A DNA stretch of 15,298 nt from RGIG426 sp045640165 (GTDB lineage: Bacteria; Bacillota; Clostridia; Oscillospirales; Acutalibacteraceae), in the NCBI GenBank assembly GCA_045640165.1, contig JAZUEK010000054.1, positions 1 to 15,298 on the forward strand, read 5' to 3'. Below are positions 5,831 through 14,364 of the stretch, piece after piece. Position 1 is the stretch's first letter; every line of letters begins with the position of its first letter. Under the pieces are notes generated by a model. It was not told where the DNA came from. It did no database searches and worked only from the letters and a program-made list of their open reading frames with translations. The position numbers and the translations under genes are program-made.

Positions 5831-6901
5831 TCAATTTTTTTCTTCCGCTTCGCAGTACACGCAACGGCGCGTTTTGCCGTCGGCGGAAATCTTAAAGCGG
5901 TGGGCAAGTTCCTGCTCGTTCGAGGTGATACACCGCGGATTGCAGCAACAACCGCCCTCCTGCCCCATCTCGTTTTCGTAAGGCAAATCGCACTCGGCGA
6001 GCAGTTTAAGAATGAGCGCCATACGCATATATTTGCCGTTTTTCACCTGTTCAAAATAGCAGGCGCGCGGATCGTCGTCCACCTTCACGCTGATTTCGTT
6101 GACGCGCGGAAGCGGATGCAGCACACAGCAATCGGCGGCGGCTTTTTGCATCTTCTCCTCGGTGAGCACGTACACGTCTTTCAAGCGCTCGTACACCGCC
6201 GGATCATCAAACCGCTCGCGCTGAATGCGCGTCATATACAAAATGTCCAAATCGGGAAGCGCTTCCTCGAGCGAGGCGGTCTCGCGATACTGCAAACCGC
6301 TTTTTTCGATAACCTCGCTCTTGACGTAGTCGGGCAGGCGCAGCTCTTCGGGCGAAATCAGCACGAATTCCACCCCCGGATACCGCGACAACGCACCGAT
6401 GAGCGAATGGACGGTGCGGCCGTATTTGAGATCGCCGCAAAGTCCCACTTTCAGGTCGGAAAACCGTCCTTTGTGGCGGTGAATGGTGAGCAAATCCGCG
6501 AGTGTCTGCGTCGGGTGGCAATGGCCGCCGTCGCCGGCGTTAATCACCGGAATGCGCGCATTTTGCGCCGCCACGAGCGCCGAGCCCTCTTTCGGGTGGC
6601 GCATGGCAATGATATCCGCATAGCACCCAACAGTGCGCGCGGTGTCGGCGATGCTCTCGCCTTTTTCGGTCGAAGACGCGCCGGCGCCGGACATGGACAG
6701 CACACTGCCGCCCAGTTCCAGCATCGCCGCCTCAAAACTGAGGCGCGTACGCGTGGACGGCTCGAAGAAAAGCGTGGCAAGTTTCTTGCCTTTACACGCC
6801 TCGGCGTACATTTCGGGGAATTCCAAGATGTTTTCGGCGGTGGCAATGAGTTCGTCGAGCTCCGCCACCGACAAATTTAAGGTGTCGATAAGACTTCTCA
6901 T
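5831..6901 (-). CDS. pyrB: Aspartate carbamoyltransferase fused to a PyrI-type zinc domain
   Basis: Catalyses carbamoyl phosphate plus aspartate to carbamoyl aspartate. The 356-residue reading starts at MRSLIDTLNLS (ATG 6899-6901, GGAG about 9 bases upstream, 4 nt after the pyrE stop); the open frame from 6952 would overlap pyrE. Catalytic motifs are complete: FFEPSTRTRLSFE (45-57), TEKGES (78-83, with the loop lysine Lys80), HCHPTQTL (127-134), DLKYGRTVHSL (157-167), MTRIQRERF (223-231) and HPLPRVNEI (262-270). The catalytic chain should end near residue 305. The remaining roughly 50 residues hold Cys319-x4-Cys324 and Cys347-x2-Cys350 with CNPRCITSNE, closely resembling the zinc-binding domain of the PyrI regulatory chain, but the PyrI nucleotide-binding domain is absent. 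Feedback by CTP or ATP is therefore not expected from this chain alone. Last gene of the pyrimidine operon. Confidence 0.94.
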   Translation of the reverse strand: MRSLIDTLNLSVAELDELIATAENILEFPEMYAEACKGKKLATLFFEPSTRTRLSFEAAMLELGGSVLSMSGAGASSTEKGESIADTARTVGCYADIIAMRHPKEGSALVAAQNARIPVINAGDGGHCHPTQTLADLLTIHRHKGRFSDLKVGLCGDLKYGRTVHSLIGALSRYPGVEFVLISPEELRLPDYVKSEVIEKSGLQYRETASLEEALPDLDILYMTRIQRERFDDPAVYERLKDVYVLTEEKMQKAAADCCVLHPLPRVNEISVKVDDDPRACYFEQVKNGKYMRMALILKLLAECDLPYENEMGQEGGCCCNPRCITSNEQELAHRFKISADGKTRRCVYCEAEEKN

Positions 6902-6905
6902 ACGC

Positions 6906-7544
6906 TTACGCTCCAATCCAGCTTTCGTCCGAGGGATTGTTGCGGAAAGCAATCAGTTTCGCGATGTCGGCCGTGGCGATGTAGCCCTCCTCCGCGGCAA
7001 CTTCGGCGATAGTATCAAAGTTCGTAAGCGAGATGTTTTTGACGTTGGCGGCGGCGAGCCGGTCGAGACCTTTTTGCATACCGTAGGTGAAGATCGACAC
7101 CACGCCGAGCACTTCGGCGCCGGCTTCGCGCAACGCATCCACCACTTCAATGACACTGCCGCCGGTGGAGATAAGGTCTTCCACGACCACCACTTTCTGC
7201 CCTGCTTCAAGTTTGCCCTCGATGCGGTTTTGGCGACCGTGGTCCTTGTTGCCGGAGCGGACGTAGCCCATCGGCATTTTAAGAATGTGACCGACAATCG
7301 CGGCGTGCGCGATACCGGCGGTGGACGTGCCCATCAGCACTTCGGCGTCGGGATAGTTTTCTTTAATGAGCGCGGCAAGACCGTTTTCGACGTCGTCCCG
7401 CACTTCCGGCGCGGTCAGCGTCAAGCGGTTGTCGCAATAGACGGGGCTTTTAATGCCGCTCGCCCAGGTAAACGGCTCTTCCGGGCGGAAGAACACCGCT
7501 TTAATTTTGAGCAAGTCTTTCGCAATTACTTTGTTCCATTCCAT
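6906..7544 (-). CDS. pyrE: Orotate phosphoribosyltransferase
   Basis: Transfers ribose phosphate from PRPP to orotate, giving OMP. The 212-residue protein has the PRPP-binding signature VVVVEDLISTGGSV at 118-131 and the flexible catalytic loop region YVRSGNKDHGRQNR at 94-107, both in expected places. MGTSTAGIAHA (71-81) supplies the phosphate loop. The ATG at 7542-7544 is preceded by GAGGAGG, which overlaps the pyrF stop codon. The next enzyme, PyrF, is the gene directly upstream, so the last two steps of UMP synthesis are made together. Cytoplasmic; no unusual residues noticed. Confidence 0.96.
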   Translation of the reverse strand: MEWNKVIAKDLLKIKAVFFRPEEPFTWASGIKSPVYCDNRLTLTAPEVRDDVENGLAALIKENYPDAEVLMGTSTAGIAHAAIVGHILKMPMGYVRSGNKDHGRQNRIEGKLEAGQKVVVVEDLISTGGSVIEVVDALREAGAEVLGVVSIFTYGMQKGLDRLAAANVKNISLTNFDTIAEVAAEEGYIATADIAKLIAFRNNPSDESWIGA

Positions 7545-7557
7545 TTTCGTTTCCTCC

Positions 7558-8256
7558 TCAATCTACAAACTCGTTAAGGCAACGCTCGTACGCCGCCACC
7601 GGATCGTCTGCCGCGGTAATCGGGCGACCGACGACGATATAGTCCGAACCGATTTTTTTGGCTTCTGCCGGCGTCATCACACGCTTTTGGTCGCCGATAT
7701 CCCCGTCCGCAAACCGCACACCCGGGGTAATCGTCAAAAAGTCGCGGCCGCAGGTATCGTGCACTTTGCCGGCTTCCAGCGGCGAGCAAACGACACCGTC
7801 GAGTCCGGCGTCTTTGGCGTTTTTCGCATAGTGCATCACGACTTTGTCAATCGGCTCTTTAATGAGCAAGTCGTTCTCCATACTCTCTTGGTCAGTGGAG
7901 GTAAGTTGGGTCACGGCGATAAGCAGCGGTCGCGTACCATCGGGACGGGTCAGCCCTTGGAGCGCCGCCTCCATCATCCGTTTCGTGCCGGCGGCGTGGA
8001 GGTTCGTAATATCCACGTCGAGGCGCGACAGCACCGCCATCGACTTTTTGACGGTGTTCGGAATATCGTGCAGTTTGAGGTCAAGAAAAATCTTATGTCC
8101 ACGAGCTTTCAGTTCGCGCACAATCGCCGGTCCCTCGGCATAAAACAACTCCATTCCGATTTTCACAAACGGCTTTTTGCCGGTGAATTTATCCAAAAAG
8201 GCATAGGTATCGGCGGCACTGGCAAAGTCACACGCCACAATCACGTCTTTTCCCAT
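7558..8256 (-). CDS. pyrF: Orotidine 5'-phosphate decarboxylase
   Basis: Decarboxylates OMP to UMP, the last step of the pathway. At 232 residues it is the short bacterial form. ACDFASAADTYAFLD (8-22) is the first strand and helix of the TIM barrel, and the catalytic Asp-Lys-Asp network is in LDLKLHD (58-64: Asp59, Lys61, Asp64), followed by IPNTVKKS. VGRP near the C-terminus belongs to the phosphate-binding end of the barrel. The ATG follows the pyrD stop after 2 nt; AAAGGAG lies within the last codons of pyrD, so translation is likely coupled. Confidence 0.96.
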   Translation of the reverse strand: MGKDVIVACDFASAADTYAFLDKFTGKKPFVKIGMELFYAEGPAIVRELKARGHKIFLDLKLHDIPNTVKKSMAVLSRLDVDITNLHAAGTKRMMEAALQGLTRPDGTRPLLIAVTQLTSTDQESMENDLLIKEPIDKVVMHYAKNAKDAGLDGVVCSPLEAGKVHDTCGRDFLTITPGVRFADGDIGDQKRVMTPAEAKKIGSDYIVVGRPITAADDPVAAYERCLNEFVD

Positions 8257-8258
8257 AA

Positions 8259-9167
8259 TTACGCTCCTTTAATAATATCCGAAAGATTCTCAATACCGTA
8301 CTGTTCCATCACGCGCGGCAAATCCGCCACGATGTCGCGGCAGGCAAATGGGTTTACAAGGTTGGCGGCGCCGATTTCCACCGCCGTGGCACCGGCGAGC
8401 ATCATTTCGAGAACGTCTTCCGCCGAAGAAACGCCGCCCATACCGACAACAGGGATATTCACCGCGTGCGCCACTTGGTAGACCATACGAAGCGCCACCG
8501 GGAAAATCGCCGGGCCGGAAAAACCGCCCATTTTGTTGGCGATGACCGGTTTTTTCGTCTTTAAGTCAATCCGCATCCCGAGCAACGTGTTGATAAGGCT
8601 GATACCGTCCGCGCCGGCCGCCTCGCACGCTTTGGCAATCGCGACAATGTCGGTCACGTTGGGCGACAGTTTGACAATCACGGGTTTTTGCGTCACCGCT
8701 TTGACCGCACGTGTCACTTCGGCGGCGGCTTCGGGGTTGGTGCCGAAACTCATACCGCCACCGTGGACGTTCGGGCAACTGACGTTGACCTCCAGCCAAC
8801 CGACTTGCGGCTCTTTATCCAGTTTTGCGCAGGTGTATGCGTAATCGTCCACCGAAAAGCCGGAGACGTTCGCCATCACCGGCTTGTGAAAGCATTTTTT
8901 CAGTTTCGGCAGTTCTTCGGCGATGACCTTATCGACACCGGGGTTTTGCAGCCCCACCGCGTTAATCATTCCGGCGGTGCACTCCGCGATACGCGGTGTG
9001 GGGTTGCCGAAACGCGGATCTTTGGTCGTTCCCTTAAACGAAAACGTGCCGAGGCAGTTAATATCGTAGAGTTCCGCAAACTCATAGCCGAAACCGAACG
9101 TGCCGGAGGCAGGAATCACGGGGTTATCGAGCGGAATTCCACAGAGGTTGACGCTCATTTTTCCCAT
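8259..9167 (-). CDS. pyrD: Dihydroorotate dehydrogenase, class 1B catalytic subunit
   Basis: Oxidises dihydroorotate to orotate with FMN; as a class 1B enzyme it passes electrons through PyrK to NAD. The 302-residue protein contains IPASGTFGFG (18-27), SFKGTTKDPRFGN (43-55), GLQNPG (72-77) and NVSCPNV (128-134), with the active-site base Cys131 that marks class 1 enzymes (class 2 uses Ser). MGGVSS and GATAVEIGAA near the C-terminus bind FMN phosphate. Two starts are possible: 9167 (MGKMSV) and 9158 (MSV), the latter an ATGA overlap with the pyrK stop. The strong AGGAGGAG at 9173-9180 is spaced correctly for 9167 only, so that one is used, overlapping pyrK by 13 nt. Confidence 0.95.
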   Translation of the reverse strand: MGKMSVNLCGIPLDNPVIPASGTFGFGYEFAELYDINCLGTFSFKGTTKDPRFGNPTPRIAECTAGMINAVGLQNPGVDKVIAEELPKLKKCFHKPVMANVSGFSVDDYAYTCAKLDKEPQVGWLEVNVSCPNVHGGGMSFGTNPEAAAEVTRAVKAVTQKPVIVKLSPNVTDIVAIAKACEAAGADGISLINTLLGMRIDLKTKKPVIANKMGGFSGPAIFPVALRMVYQVAHAVNIPVVGMGGVSSAEDVLEMMLAGATAVEIGAANLVNPFACRDIVADLPRVMEQYGIENLSDIIKGA

Positions 9168-9889
9168 AAAATCTCCTCCTTTTCGAGCACCGGGCCGTCT
9201 TTGCAGATGCGTTTATAACCGGTGACGGTTTTGCACGAGCAACCCATGCACGCACCGAAGCCGCACCCCATTCGTTCTTCAAAACTGAACTGGCCGGAGG
9301 TGTTCGTCGCTTTATAGACGGCTTTAAGCATCGGCTCCGGACCGCAGGTGTAGAAATAATCATAAGCTTCCGGCAGAGCATCGGTCACAAAGCCTTTGAC
9401 ACCGTAAGAACCGTCGGCGGTAGCTACCGTCACGTTCGCGCCGAGCGCCTTAAACTCCTCTTCAAAGAAGATTTCGTCCGCTTTGTTGAACCCGAGCACC
9501 ACCGACACGGTTTTGCCGGCTTTCAGCAAGTTTTTCGCAAGAAGATAGAGCGGCGGAACGCCGACACCGCCGCCGAGGAGCAACACGTGCTCCCCTGCTT
9601 TCGTTTCGTCGTAGCCGTTACCGAGGCCGGTCAGCACGTCCACCGTGTCGCCCGGTTTCATCTCGCTCATCTGTTTCGTCCCCTGCCCCACGACTTTATA
9701 CACCAGCGTGAGTTCTCCGTCTTTGCAGTCGCAGACGGAAATCGGGCGGCGCAGGAATTTGCCGGACAGCTGCACGTTCACAAACTGCCCTGCTTTGGTG
9801 ACGTCAGACGTGTCGCCAAAAAGCACCATTTTATACACAAGGGCATTGAGCGCCGTATTTTCTTTTACGGTAAAAAGTCCCTGTTTCAT
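9155..9889 (-). CDS. pyrK: Dihydroorotate dehydrogenase electron-transfer subunit
   Basis: FAD- and [2Fe-2S]-containing partner of PyrD that hands electrons to NAD. At 244 residues it is near the usual length. Domains in order: an N-terminal FAD-binding barrel with RRPISVCD (47-54), an NAD-binding fold with LLLGGGVGVPPLYLLA (103-118) and TCGPEPML (181-188), and a C-terminal cluster domain with Cys209-x4-Cys214-x2-Cys217 and Cys229. Cys219 is an additional cysteine beside the cluster. AGGAG overlies the carB stop region ahead of the ATG. Overlap with pyrD fits the two being subunits of one heterotetramer. Confidence 0.95.
   Translation of the reverse strand: MKQGLFTVKENTALNALVYKMVLFGDTSDVTKAGQFVNVQLSGKFLRRPISVCDCKDGELTLVYKVVGQGTKQMSEMKPGDTVDVLTGLGNGYDETKAGEHVLLLGGGVGVPPLYLLAKNLLKAGKTVSVVLGFNKADEIFFEEEFKALGANVTVATADGSYGVKGFVTDALPEAYDYFYTCGPEPMLKAVYKATNTSGQFSFEERMGCGFGACMGCSCKTVTGYKRICKDGPVLEKEEILWEK
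9173..9180 (-). promoter_or_regulatory. Ribosome binding site deciding the pyrD start
   Basis: AGGAGGAG inside the end of pyrK, five bases from the ATG at 9165-9167 and about 14 from the alternative ATG at 9156-9158. The spacing favours the longer PyrD. Confidence 0.7.
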
Positions 9890-9899
9890 CGTGTTCTCC

Positions 9900-12800
9900 T
9901 TACGCGTCGATGGTGGAAATAGTCAGCGTGGTTTCCTCGAGAACATCAAGCAGCACGTTGACGGTGTCGAGCGACGTGAACATCGTCACGTTGTTCTCGG
10001 TCGCCAGGCGACGAATCTGCATACCGTCGCTCACCTGACCGGTCGCGCCGATGTCACGAGTGTTGATAACGTAGGCAATGTGGCCTTGGCGCAACGAGGT
10101 CGGAATCTCGTCCGGATCGTCGCTGATTTTTTTCAGCACGTGGGTACGGATGCCGTTGTCTTTCAGGAACTGCGCCGTACCGGCGGTCGCCTCGATGTTG
10201 AAACCGAGGTTATAAAAGCGGCGAATCAGCGGCAACGCCTCCGCTTTATCTTTGTCCGAAACGGTCACGAACACCGTGCCGTAGTTTTGCAGGTGGGTAC
10301 CGGAGGCTTGCAGCGCTTTATACAGCGCGCGGTTGAGTTTGTTGTCGTAACCGATGGCTTCGCCGGTGGATTTCATCTCCGGCGAGAGGTAGGCGTCGAG
10401 GCCTTTAATCTTGTTAAAGCTGAACACCGGCACTTTTACGTAGAAACGTTTTTTCTCGTCCGGATACACGTCGAAGATGCCCTGCTCTTTCAGCGATTTG
10501 CCGAGGATAACCTCGGTCGCGATATCCGCAAGACTGTAGCCGGTGGATTTCGAGAGGAACGGCACGGTACGGGACGAGCGCGGATTCACCTCTATGATAT
10601 GCACGTTCCGGTCGCGGTCGACGTTGAATTGGATGTTGTAAAGACCGACGATGCCGATACCGAGACCGAGTTTTTTGGCGTATTGCAAAATCACGCCTTT
10701 GACTTTGTCCGAAATCGAGAACGCCGGATACACACTAATCGAGTCGCCGGAGTGAATACCGGTGCGCTCAACGAGTTCCATAATACCCGGGATAAACACG
10801 TCGCGACCGTCGCAAATCGCGTCCACCTCGACCTCTTTGCCCTGGATGTATTTATCCACAAGCACCGGTTTGTCCGCGTCGATTTCCACCGCGGTTTTGA
10901 GGTAGTGGCGCAGTTGCTCCTCGTTGGCCACAATCTGCATCGCGCGGCCGCCGAGGACGAACGACGGACGCACCAGCACCGGATAGCCGATTTCCGCGGC
11001 GGCGGCAACGCCGTCTTCAATTTTGGTCACGGCGCGGCCCTGCGGCTGCGGAATGCTCAAATCCTGCAGGATTTTTTCGAAGCTGTCGCGGTTTTCGGCG
11101 CGCTCAATGGCGGCGCAGTCGGTACCGATAATTTTCACGCCGCGATCCATCAGCGGTTGCGCGAGGTTAATCGCGGTCTGGCCGCCGAGCGAAGCAATAA
11201 CGCCGTCCGGCTGTTCAAAGTCGATAATCGCCATCACGTCTTCCGGCGTCAGCGGCTCAAAGTAGAGCTTGTCCGCCGTGGTGTAGTCGGTCGAAACGGT
11301 TTCGGGGTTGTTATTGATGATAATCGCTTCGTAGCCGGCACGTTTAATCGTCTGCACCGCGTGGACGGTGGAATAGTCGAATTCGACACCTTGGCCGATA
11401 CGAATCGGACCGGCGCCGAGCACGATGATTTTCTTTTTATCGGTCAAACGCGAGGCGTTTTCGCCGGTGTAGGACGAATAGAGATAGGCAATATATTTGC
11501 CGGTATGGAGCGTGTCCACCATTTTGAAAATCGGGGTAATGCCGTTTTGTTTGCGTTTTTGATAGACCTCGATTTCCGAGAGATTCCACAGAGAGGCGAT
11601 GTATTTATCCGAGAAGCCCATCGTTTTGGCGGCTTTCAGCGTCGTCACGTCGTTGACCTTGGCTTTGAGCAGGTTTTCCATTTCCACGATGCGTGCGAAC
11701 GCTTCGAGGAACAGTTCGGTAATCGCGGTGATTTCGTGGATTTTTTCGATGCTCGCGCCGCGACGAAGCAAGGCGAACACGGCGTACAGCGTGTCGTCGC
11801 GGAAAGTTTTGATATAGTCATACAGCTCGTCGTCGCTCATCGTGTCGAATTTCGGCATATAGAAATGGCACACGCCGGTTTCGAGCGAGCGGACGGATTT
11901 GAGCATACATTCTTCGAGCGTCGAGCCGATGCCCATCACCTCGCCGGTGGCTTTCATCTGTGTACCGAGGGTGTTCGGCGCGTCGGCAAATTTGTCGAAC
12001 GGGAAGCGCGGGAATTTCGCCACAATATAGTCGAGCGACGGCTCGATTGCCGCGGTACCGCCGGCAACCGGAATGTCTTTGAGCGCCATACCGAGCGCGA
12101 TTTTCGCCGTGACGCGCGCAATCGGATAGCCGCTCGCTTTGGACGCGAGCGCAGACGAACGGGACACGCGCGGATTGACTTCAATCAGATAATATTGGCT
12201 GGAATTCGGGTCAAGCGCGAATTGCACGTTACAACCGCCGGAGATTTTCAATTCGCGGATGATTTTAATGGCGCTGTCGTTGAGCATTTTGAGGTCGTGG
12301 TCATTGAGCGACAAAATCGGCGCCACAACGACCGAGTCGCCGGTATGCACGCCGACGGGATCGACGTTTTCCATACCGCAAATGGTGATGGCGTTGTCGT
12401 CCGAGTCGCGCATAACCTCAAATTCGATTTCTTTGTAGCCCTTCACGCTCTTTTCGATAAGCACCTGATGCACCGGCGAGAGTTTGAAGGCGTTCGTGCC
12501 GATTTCGACAAGTTCCGCCTCGTCGTTGGCGAAGCCGCCGCCCGTACCGCCGAGCGTAAACGCCGGACGAAGCACAACCGGATAGCCGATGCGCTGCGCC
12601 GCGGCTTTAGCTTCTTCCAAATCGTAGGTGATTTCCGACGGGATAACCGGCTCGCCGATGGATTCGCACATCTCTTTGAACAGCTCGCGGTCTTCCGCGC
12701 GCTCGATACTCTCGCTGGACGTGCCGAGCAGTTCGACGCCGCATTCTTTAAGGATGCCTTTCTTTTCGAGCTGCATCGCGAGGTTAAGACCGGTCTGACC

Positions 12801-13073
12801 GCCGATACCCGGAACAATCGCATCCGGGCGCTCATAGCGGAGAATTTTTGCAATATATTCGAGCGTCAGCGGCTCCATATACACCTTGTCCGCAATCGCG
12901 GTATCGGTCATAATGGTCGCCGGGTTGGAGTTGCAGAGGATGACCTGATACCCCTCTTCTTTCAGCGCCAAACACGCCTGCGTACCGGCATAGTCAAACT
13001 CCGCCGCCTGACCGATAACAATCGGGCCGGAGCCGATAATCAACACTTTTTTGATGTCCGTTCTTTTTGCCAT
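9900..13073 (-). CDS. carB: Carbamoyl-phosphate synthase large subunit
   Basis: Makes carbamoyl phosphate from bicarbonate, ammonia and two ATP. Full length at 1057 residues (E. coli about 1073). It shows the internal duplication: GSGPIVIGQAAEFDYAG (14-30) in the first half and a second GAGPIRIGQGVEFDYS near residue 550, each followed by GGQT blocks (GIGGQTGLNLA and SLGGQTAINLA) and an ATP-grasp domain ending in EVNPRVSRSS or EVNPRSSRT. The final roughly 120 residues form the MGS-like allosteric domain, with ATAGTAQFLKDNGI. ATG at 13071-13073 has GGAGG 8 bases upstream; the gap from pyrC is 30 nt. The partner CarA (glutaminase subunit) is not in the window, so it must lie elsewhere or the enzyme uses ammonia. 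A long open frame on the opposite strand is a shadow. Confidence 0.97.
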   Translation of the reverse strand: MAKRTDIKKVLIIGSGPIVIGQAAEFDYAGTQACLALKEEGYQVILCNSNPATIMTDTAIADKVYMEPLTLEYIAKILRYERPDAIVPGIGGQTGLNLAMQLEKKGILKECGVELLGTSSESIERAEDRELFKEMCESIGEPVIPSEITYDLEEAKAAAQRIGYPVVLRPAFTLGGTGGGFANDEAELVEIGTNAFKLSPVHQVLIEKSVKGYKEIEFEVMRDSDDNAITICGMENVDPVGVHTGDSVVVAPILSLNDHDLKMLNDSAIKIIRELKISGGCNVQFALDPNSSQYYLIEVNPRVSRSSALASKASGYPIARVTAKIALGMALKDIPVAGGTAAIEPSLDYIVAKFPRFPFDKFADAPNTLGTQMKATGEVMGIGSTLEECMLKSVRSLETGVCHFYMPKFDTMSDDELYDYIKTFRDDTLYAVFALLRRGASIEKIHEITAITELFLEAFARIVEMENLLKAKVNDVTTLKAAKTMGFSDKYIASLWNLSEIEVYQKRKQNGITPIFKMVDTLHTGKYIAYLYSSYTGENASRLTDKKKIIVLGAGPIRIGQGVEFDYSTVHAVQTIKRAGYEAIIINNNPETVSTDYTTADKLYFEPLTPEDVMAIIDFEQPDGVIASLGGQTAINLAQPLMDRGVKIIGTDCAAIERAENRDSFEKILQDLSIPQPQGRAVTKIEDGVAAAAEIGYPVLVRPSFVLGGRAMQIVANEEQLRHYLKTAVEIDADKPVLVDKYIQGKEVEVDAICDGRDVFIPGIMELVERTGIHSGDSISVYPAFSISDKVKGVILQYAKKLGLGIGIVGLYNIQFNVDRDRNVHIIEVNPRSSRTVPFLSKSTGYSLADIATEVILGKSLKEQGIFDVYPDEKKRFYVKVPVFSFNKIKGLDAYLSPEMKSTGEAIGYDNKLNRALYKALQASGTHLQNYGTVFVTVSDKDKAEALPLIRRFYNLGFNIEATAGTAQFLKDNGIRTHVLKKISDDPDEIPTSLRQGHIAYVINTRDIGATGQVSDGMQIRRLATENNVTMFTSLDTVNVLLDVLEETTLTISTIDA

Positions 13074-13103
13074 TTTGAAGACCTCCGTTTATATAGTGAA
13101 TTT

Positions 13104-14318
13104 TTAATAACCGATTTCAAACACCGTCTTGCCATCGCAAACGGTTTTTAAGCATTTGCCGTACACGGTTGCACCGGCAAACGGTGTGGCGCGCCCCATC
13201 GAAAGGAACGTTTCGGGGTGAATCGTTTCTTTGGCACTCAAATCCCACACCGTGTAGCCGTTAAACGGCAAACCGAAGCGTGTTCGCGGATTGACCGAAA
13301 GGAGATCGATGAGTTTTTCGAGCGTCAGCACGCCGGATTTCACCAGTCCCGTATAAAGAAGCGGAAACGCGGTTTCGAGCCCCACGATACCGAACGCGCT
13401 GTTTTGAAGCCCTCTCGCCTTTTCCTCAGCGGAGTGCGGCGCGTGGTCGGTGGCAATCATATCAATCGTGCCGTCCAAAAGACCCTCCAAAAGCGCTTCC
13501 CTATCCTCTTTCGCGCGAAGCGGCGGATTCATCTTAAACCGCCCGTCCTCTTGCAAATCGTTTTCGTCAAGGAACAAATAGTGCGGCGCGGTCTCGCAGG
13601 TGACGTTGACGCCGTTTTTCTTCGCTTCGCGGATGAGCGCCACGCTCTCTTTGCAGGAGATGTGGCACACGTGATAGCCGCAGCCGGTTTCTTTGGCGAG
13701 CGCCAAATCGCGTTTGATCGGGCCCCACTCGCTCTCGCTGCAAATGCCTTTGTGACCGTGCGCTTTCGCATACGCGCCGTCGTGGATGTAGCCGCCGCGA
13801 AGAAGCGCGTTATCCTCGCAATGGGCGACGATGAGTTTGCCGAGCGCTTTTGCTTTTTCCATCGCCTCGCGCATCATAGCAATCGATTGCACGCCGCGGC
13901 CGTCATCCGAAAACGCGACCACGTCCGCCGCCATCGCCTCAAAGTCGGCGAGGCGCTCCCCTTTTTGACCGACGGTAATCGCGCCGTAAGGCACCACCGA
14001 AACGGCGGCATCCGCTTTTATCGCTTGAAGTTGCGGCGCGAGGTTGTCCGCGCTGTCCGGCACGGGGTTTAGGTTCGGCATGGTGCACACGGTGGTATAG
14101 CCGCCGTGCGCCGCGGCCGCGGAACCGGTTTTTATCGTTTCTTTATAACAAAAACCCGGCTCGCGAAAGTGCACGTGCACGTCGCAAAAGCCGGGGAAAA
14201 TAACGATTTCGTTTTCAGAGGAAGCGGCGGTTTCCAAAAGAGAACACAACTCCGCCGACACGTCGAGAGCGGTGGGCAAAAATTCCGTTTTCAGTTGCTT
14301 CACCTGTTGCTTTGCCAC
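13104..14318 (-). CDS. pyrC: Dihydroorotase, type I
   Basis: Cyclises carbamoyl aspartate to dihydroorotate. First gene of the pyrimidine operon. With a GTG start at 14316-14318 the protein has 404 residues. Metal-binding residues expected for the amidohydrolase fold are visible: DVHVHFREPG (46-55, His48 and His50), FSDDGRGVQ (136-144), AHCED (165-169, His166), CHISC (218-222, His219) and ATDHAPHS (289-296, Asp291). The spacing is that of Bacillus-type dihydroorotase, not the short E. coli PyrC. The open frame reaches 14366, but that would put the terminator hairpin inside the gene; GGAGGTGA at 14324-14331 sits ahead of the GTG, so the short start is preferred. The N-terminal lead before HxH is about ten residues shorter than in Bacillus. 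Confidence 0.95.
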   Translation of the reverse strand: MAKQQVKQLKTEFLPTALDVSAELCSLLETAASSENEIVIFPGFCDVHVHFREPGFCYKETIKTGSAAAAHGGYTTVCTMPNLNPVPDSADNLAPQLQAIKADAAVSVVPYGAITVGQKGERLADFEAMAADVVAFSDDGRGVQSIAMMREAMEKAKALGKLIVAHCEDNALLRGGYIHDGAYAKAHGHKGICSESEWGPIKRDLALAKETGCGYHVCHISCKESVALIREAKKNGVNVTCETAPHYLFLDENDLQEDGRFKMNPPLRAKEDREALLEGLLDGTIDMIATDHAPHSAEEKARGLQNSAFGIVGLETAFPLLYTGLVKSGVLTLEKLIDLLSVNPRTRFGLPFNGYTVWDLSAKETIHPETFLSMGRATPFAGATVYGKCLKTVCDGKTVFEIGY

Positions 14319-14323
14319 GACGC

Positions 14324-14331
14324 TCACCTCC
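14324..14331 (-). promoter_or_regulatory. Ribosome binding site deciding the pyrC GTG start
   Basis: GGAGGTGA immediately after the uridine tract of the attenuator terminator, five bases before the GTG. Only transcripts that escape the terminator contain it. Confidence 0.75.
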
Positions 14332-14364
14332 AAAAAAGAGCCCTGCCGCAAAACGGCAAGGCTC
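14332..14364 (-). terminator. Intrinsic terminator of the pyrimidine leader (attenuator)
   Basis: GAGCCTTGCCG (14354-14364) pairs with CGGCAGGGCTC (14338-14348), 11 pairs with one G-U, loop of five, followed by six uridines (14332-14337). It lies about 100 bases after the promoter start and directly before the pyrC ribosome binding site, so it must be conditional for the operon to be expressed. Confidence 0.9.

Noticed and set aside
5396..6880. Plus-strand open frame of 494 codons opposite pyrB and the riboswitch region
   Set aside because: Antisense shadow of pyrB with biased composition and no recognisable domain; it also runs through the purine promoter and riboswitch.
9645..13151. Plus-strand open frame of 1168 codons opposite pyrK and carB
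   Set aside because: It is antisense to a fully recognisable CarB, has a His/Arg/Phe-rich composition typical of reverse-strand shadows, and lacks a convincing ribosome binding site. It exists because codons TTA, CTA and TCA are rare in the real genes.
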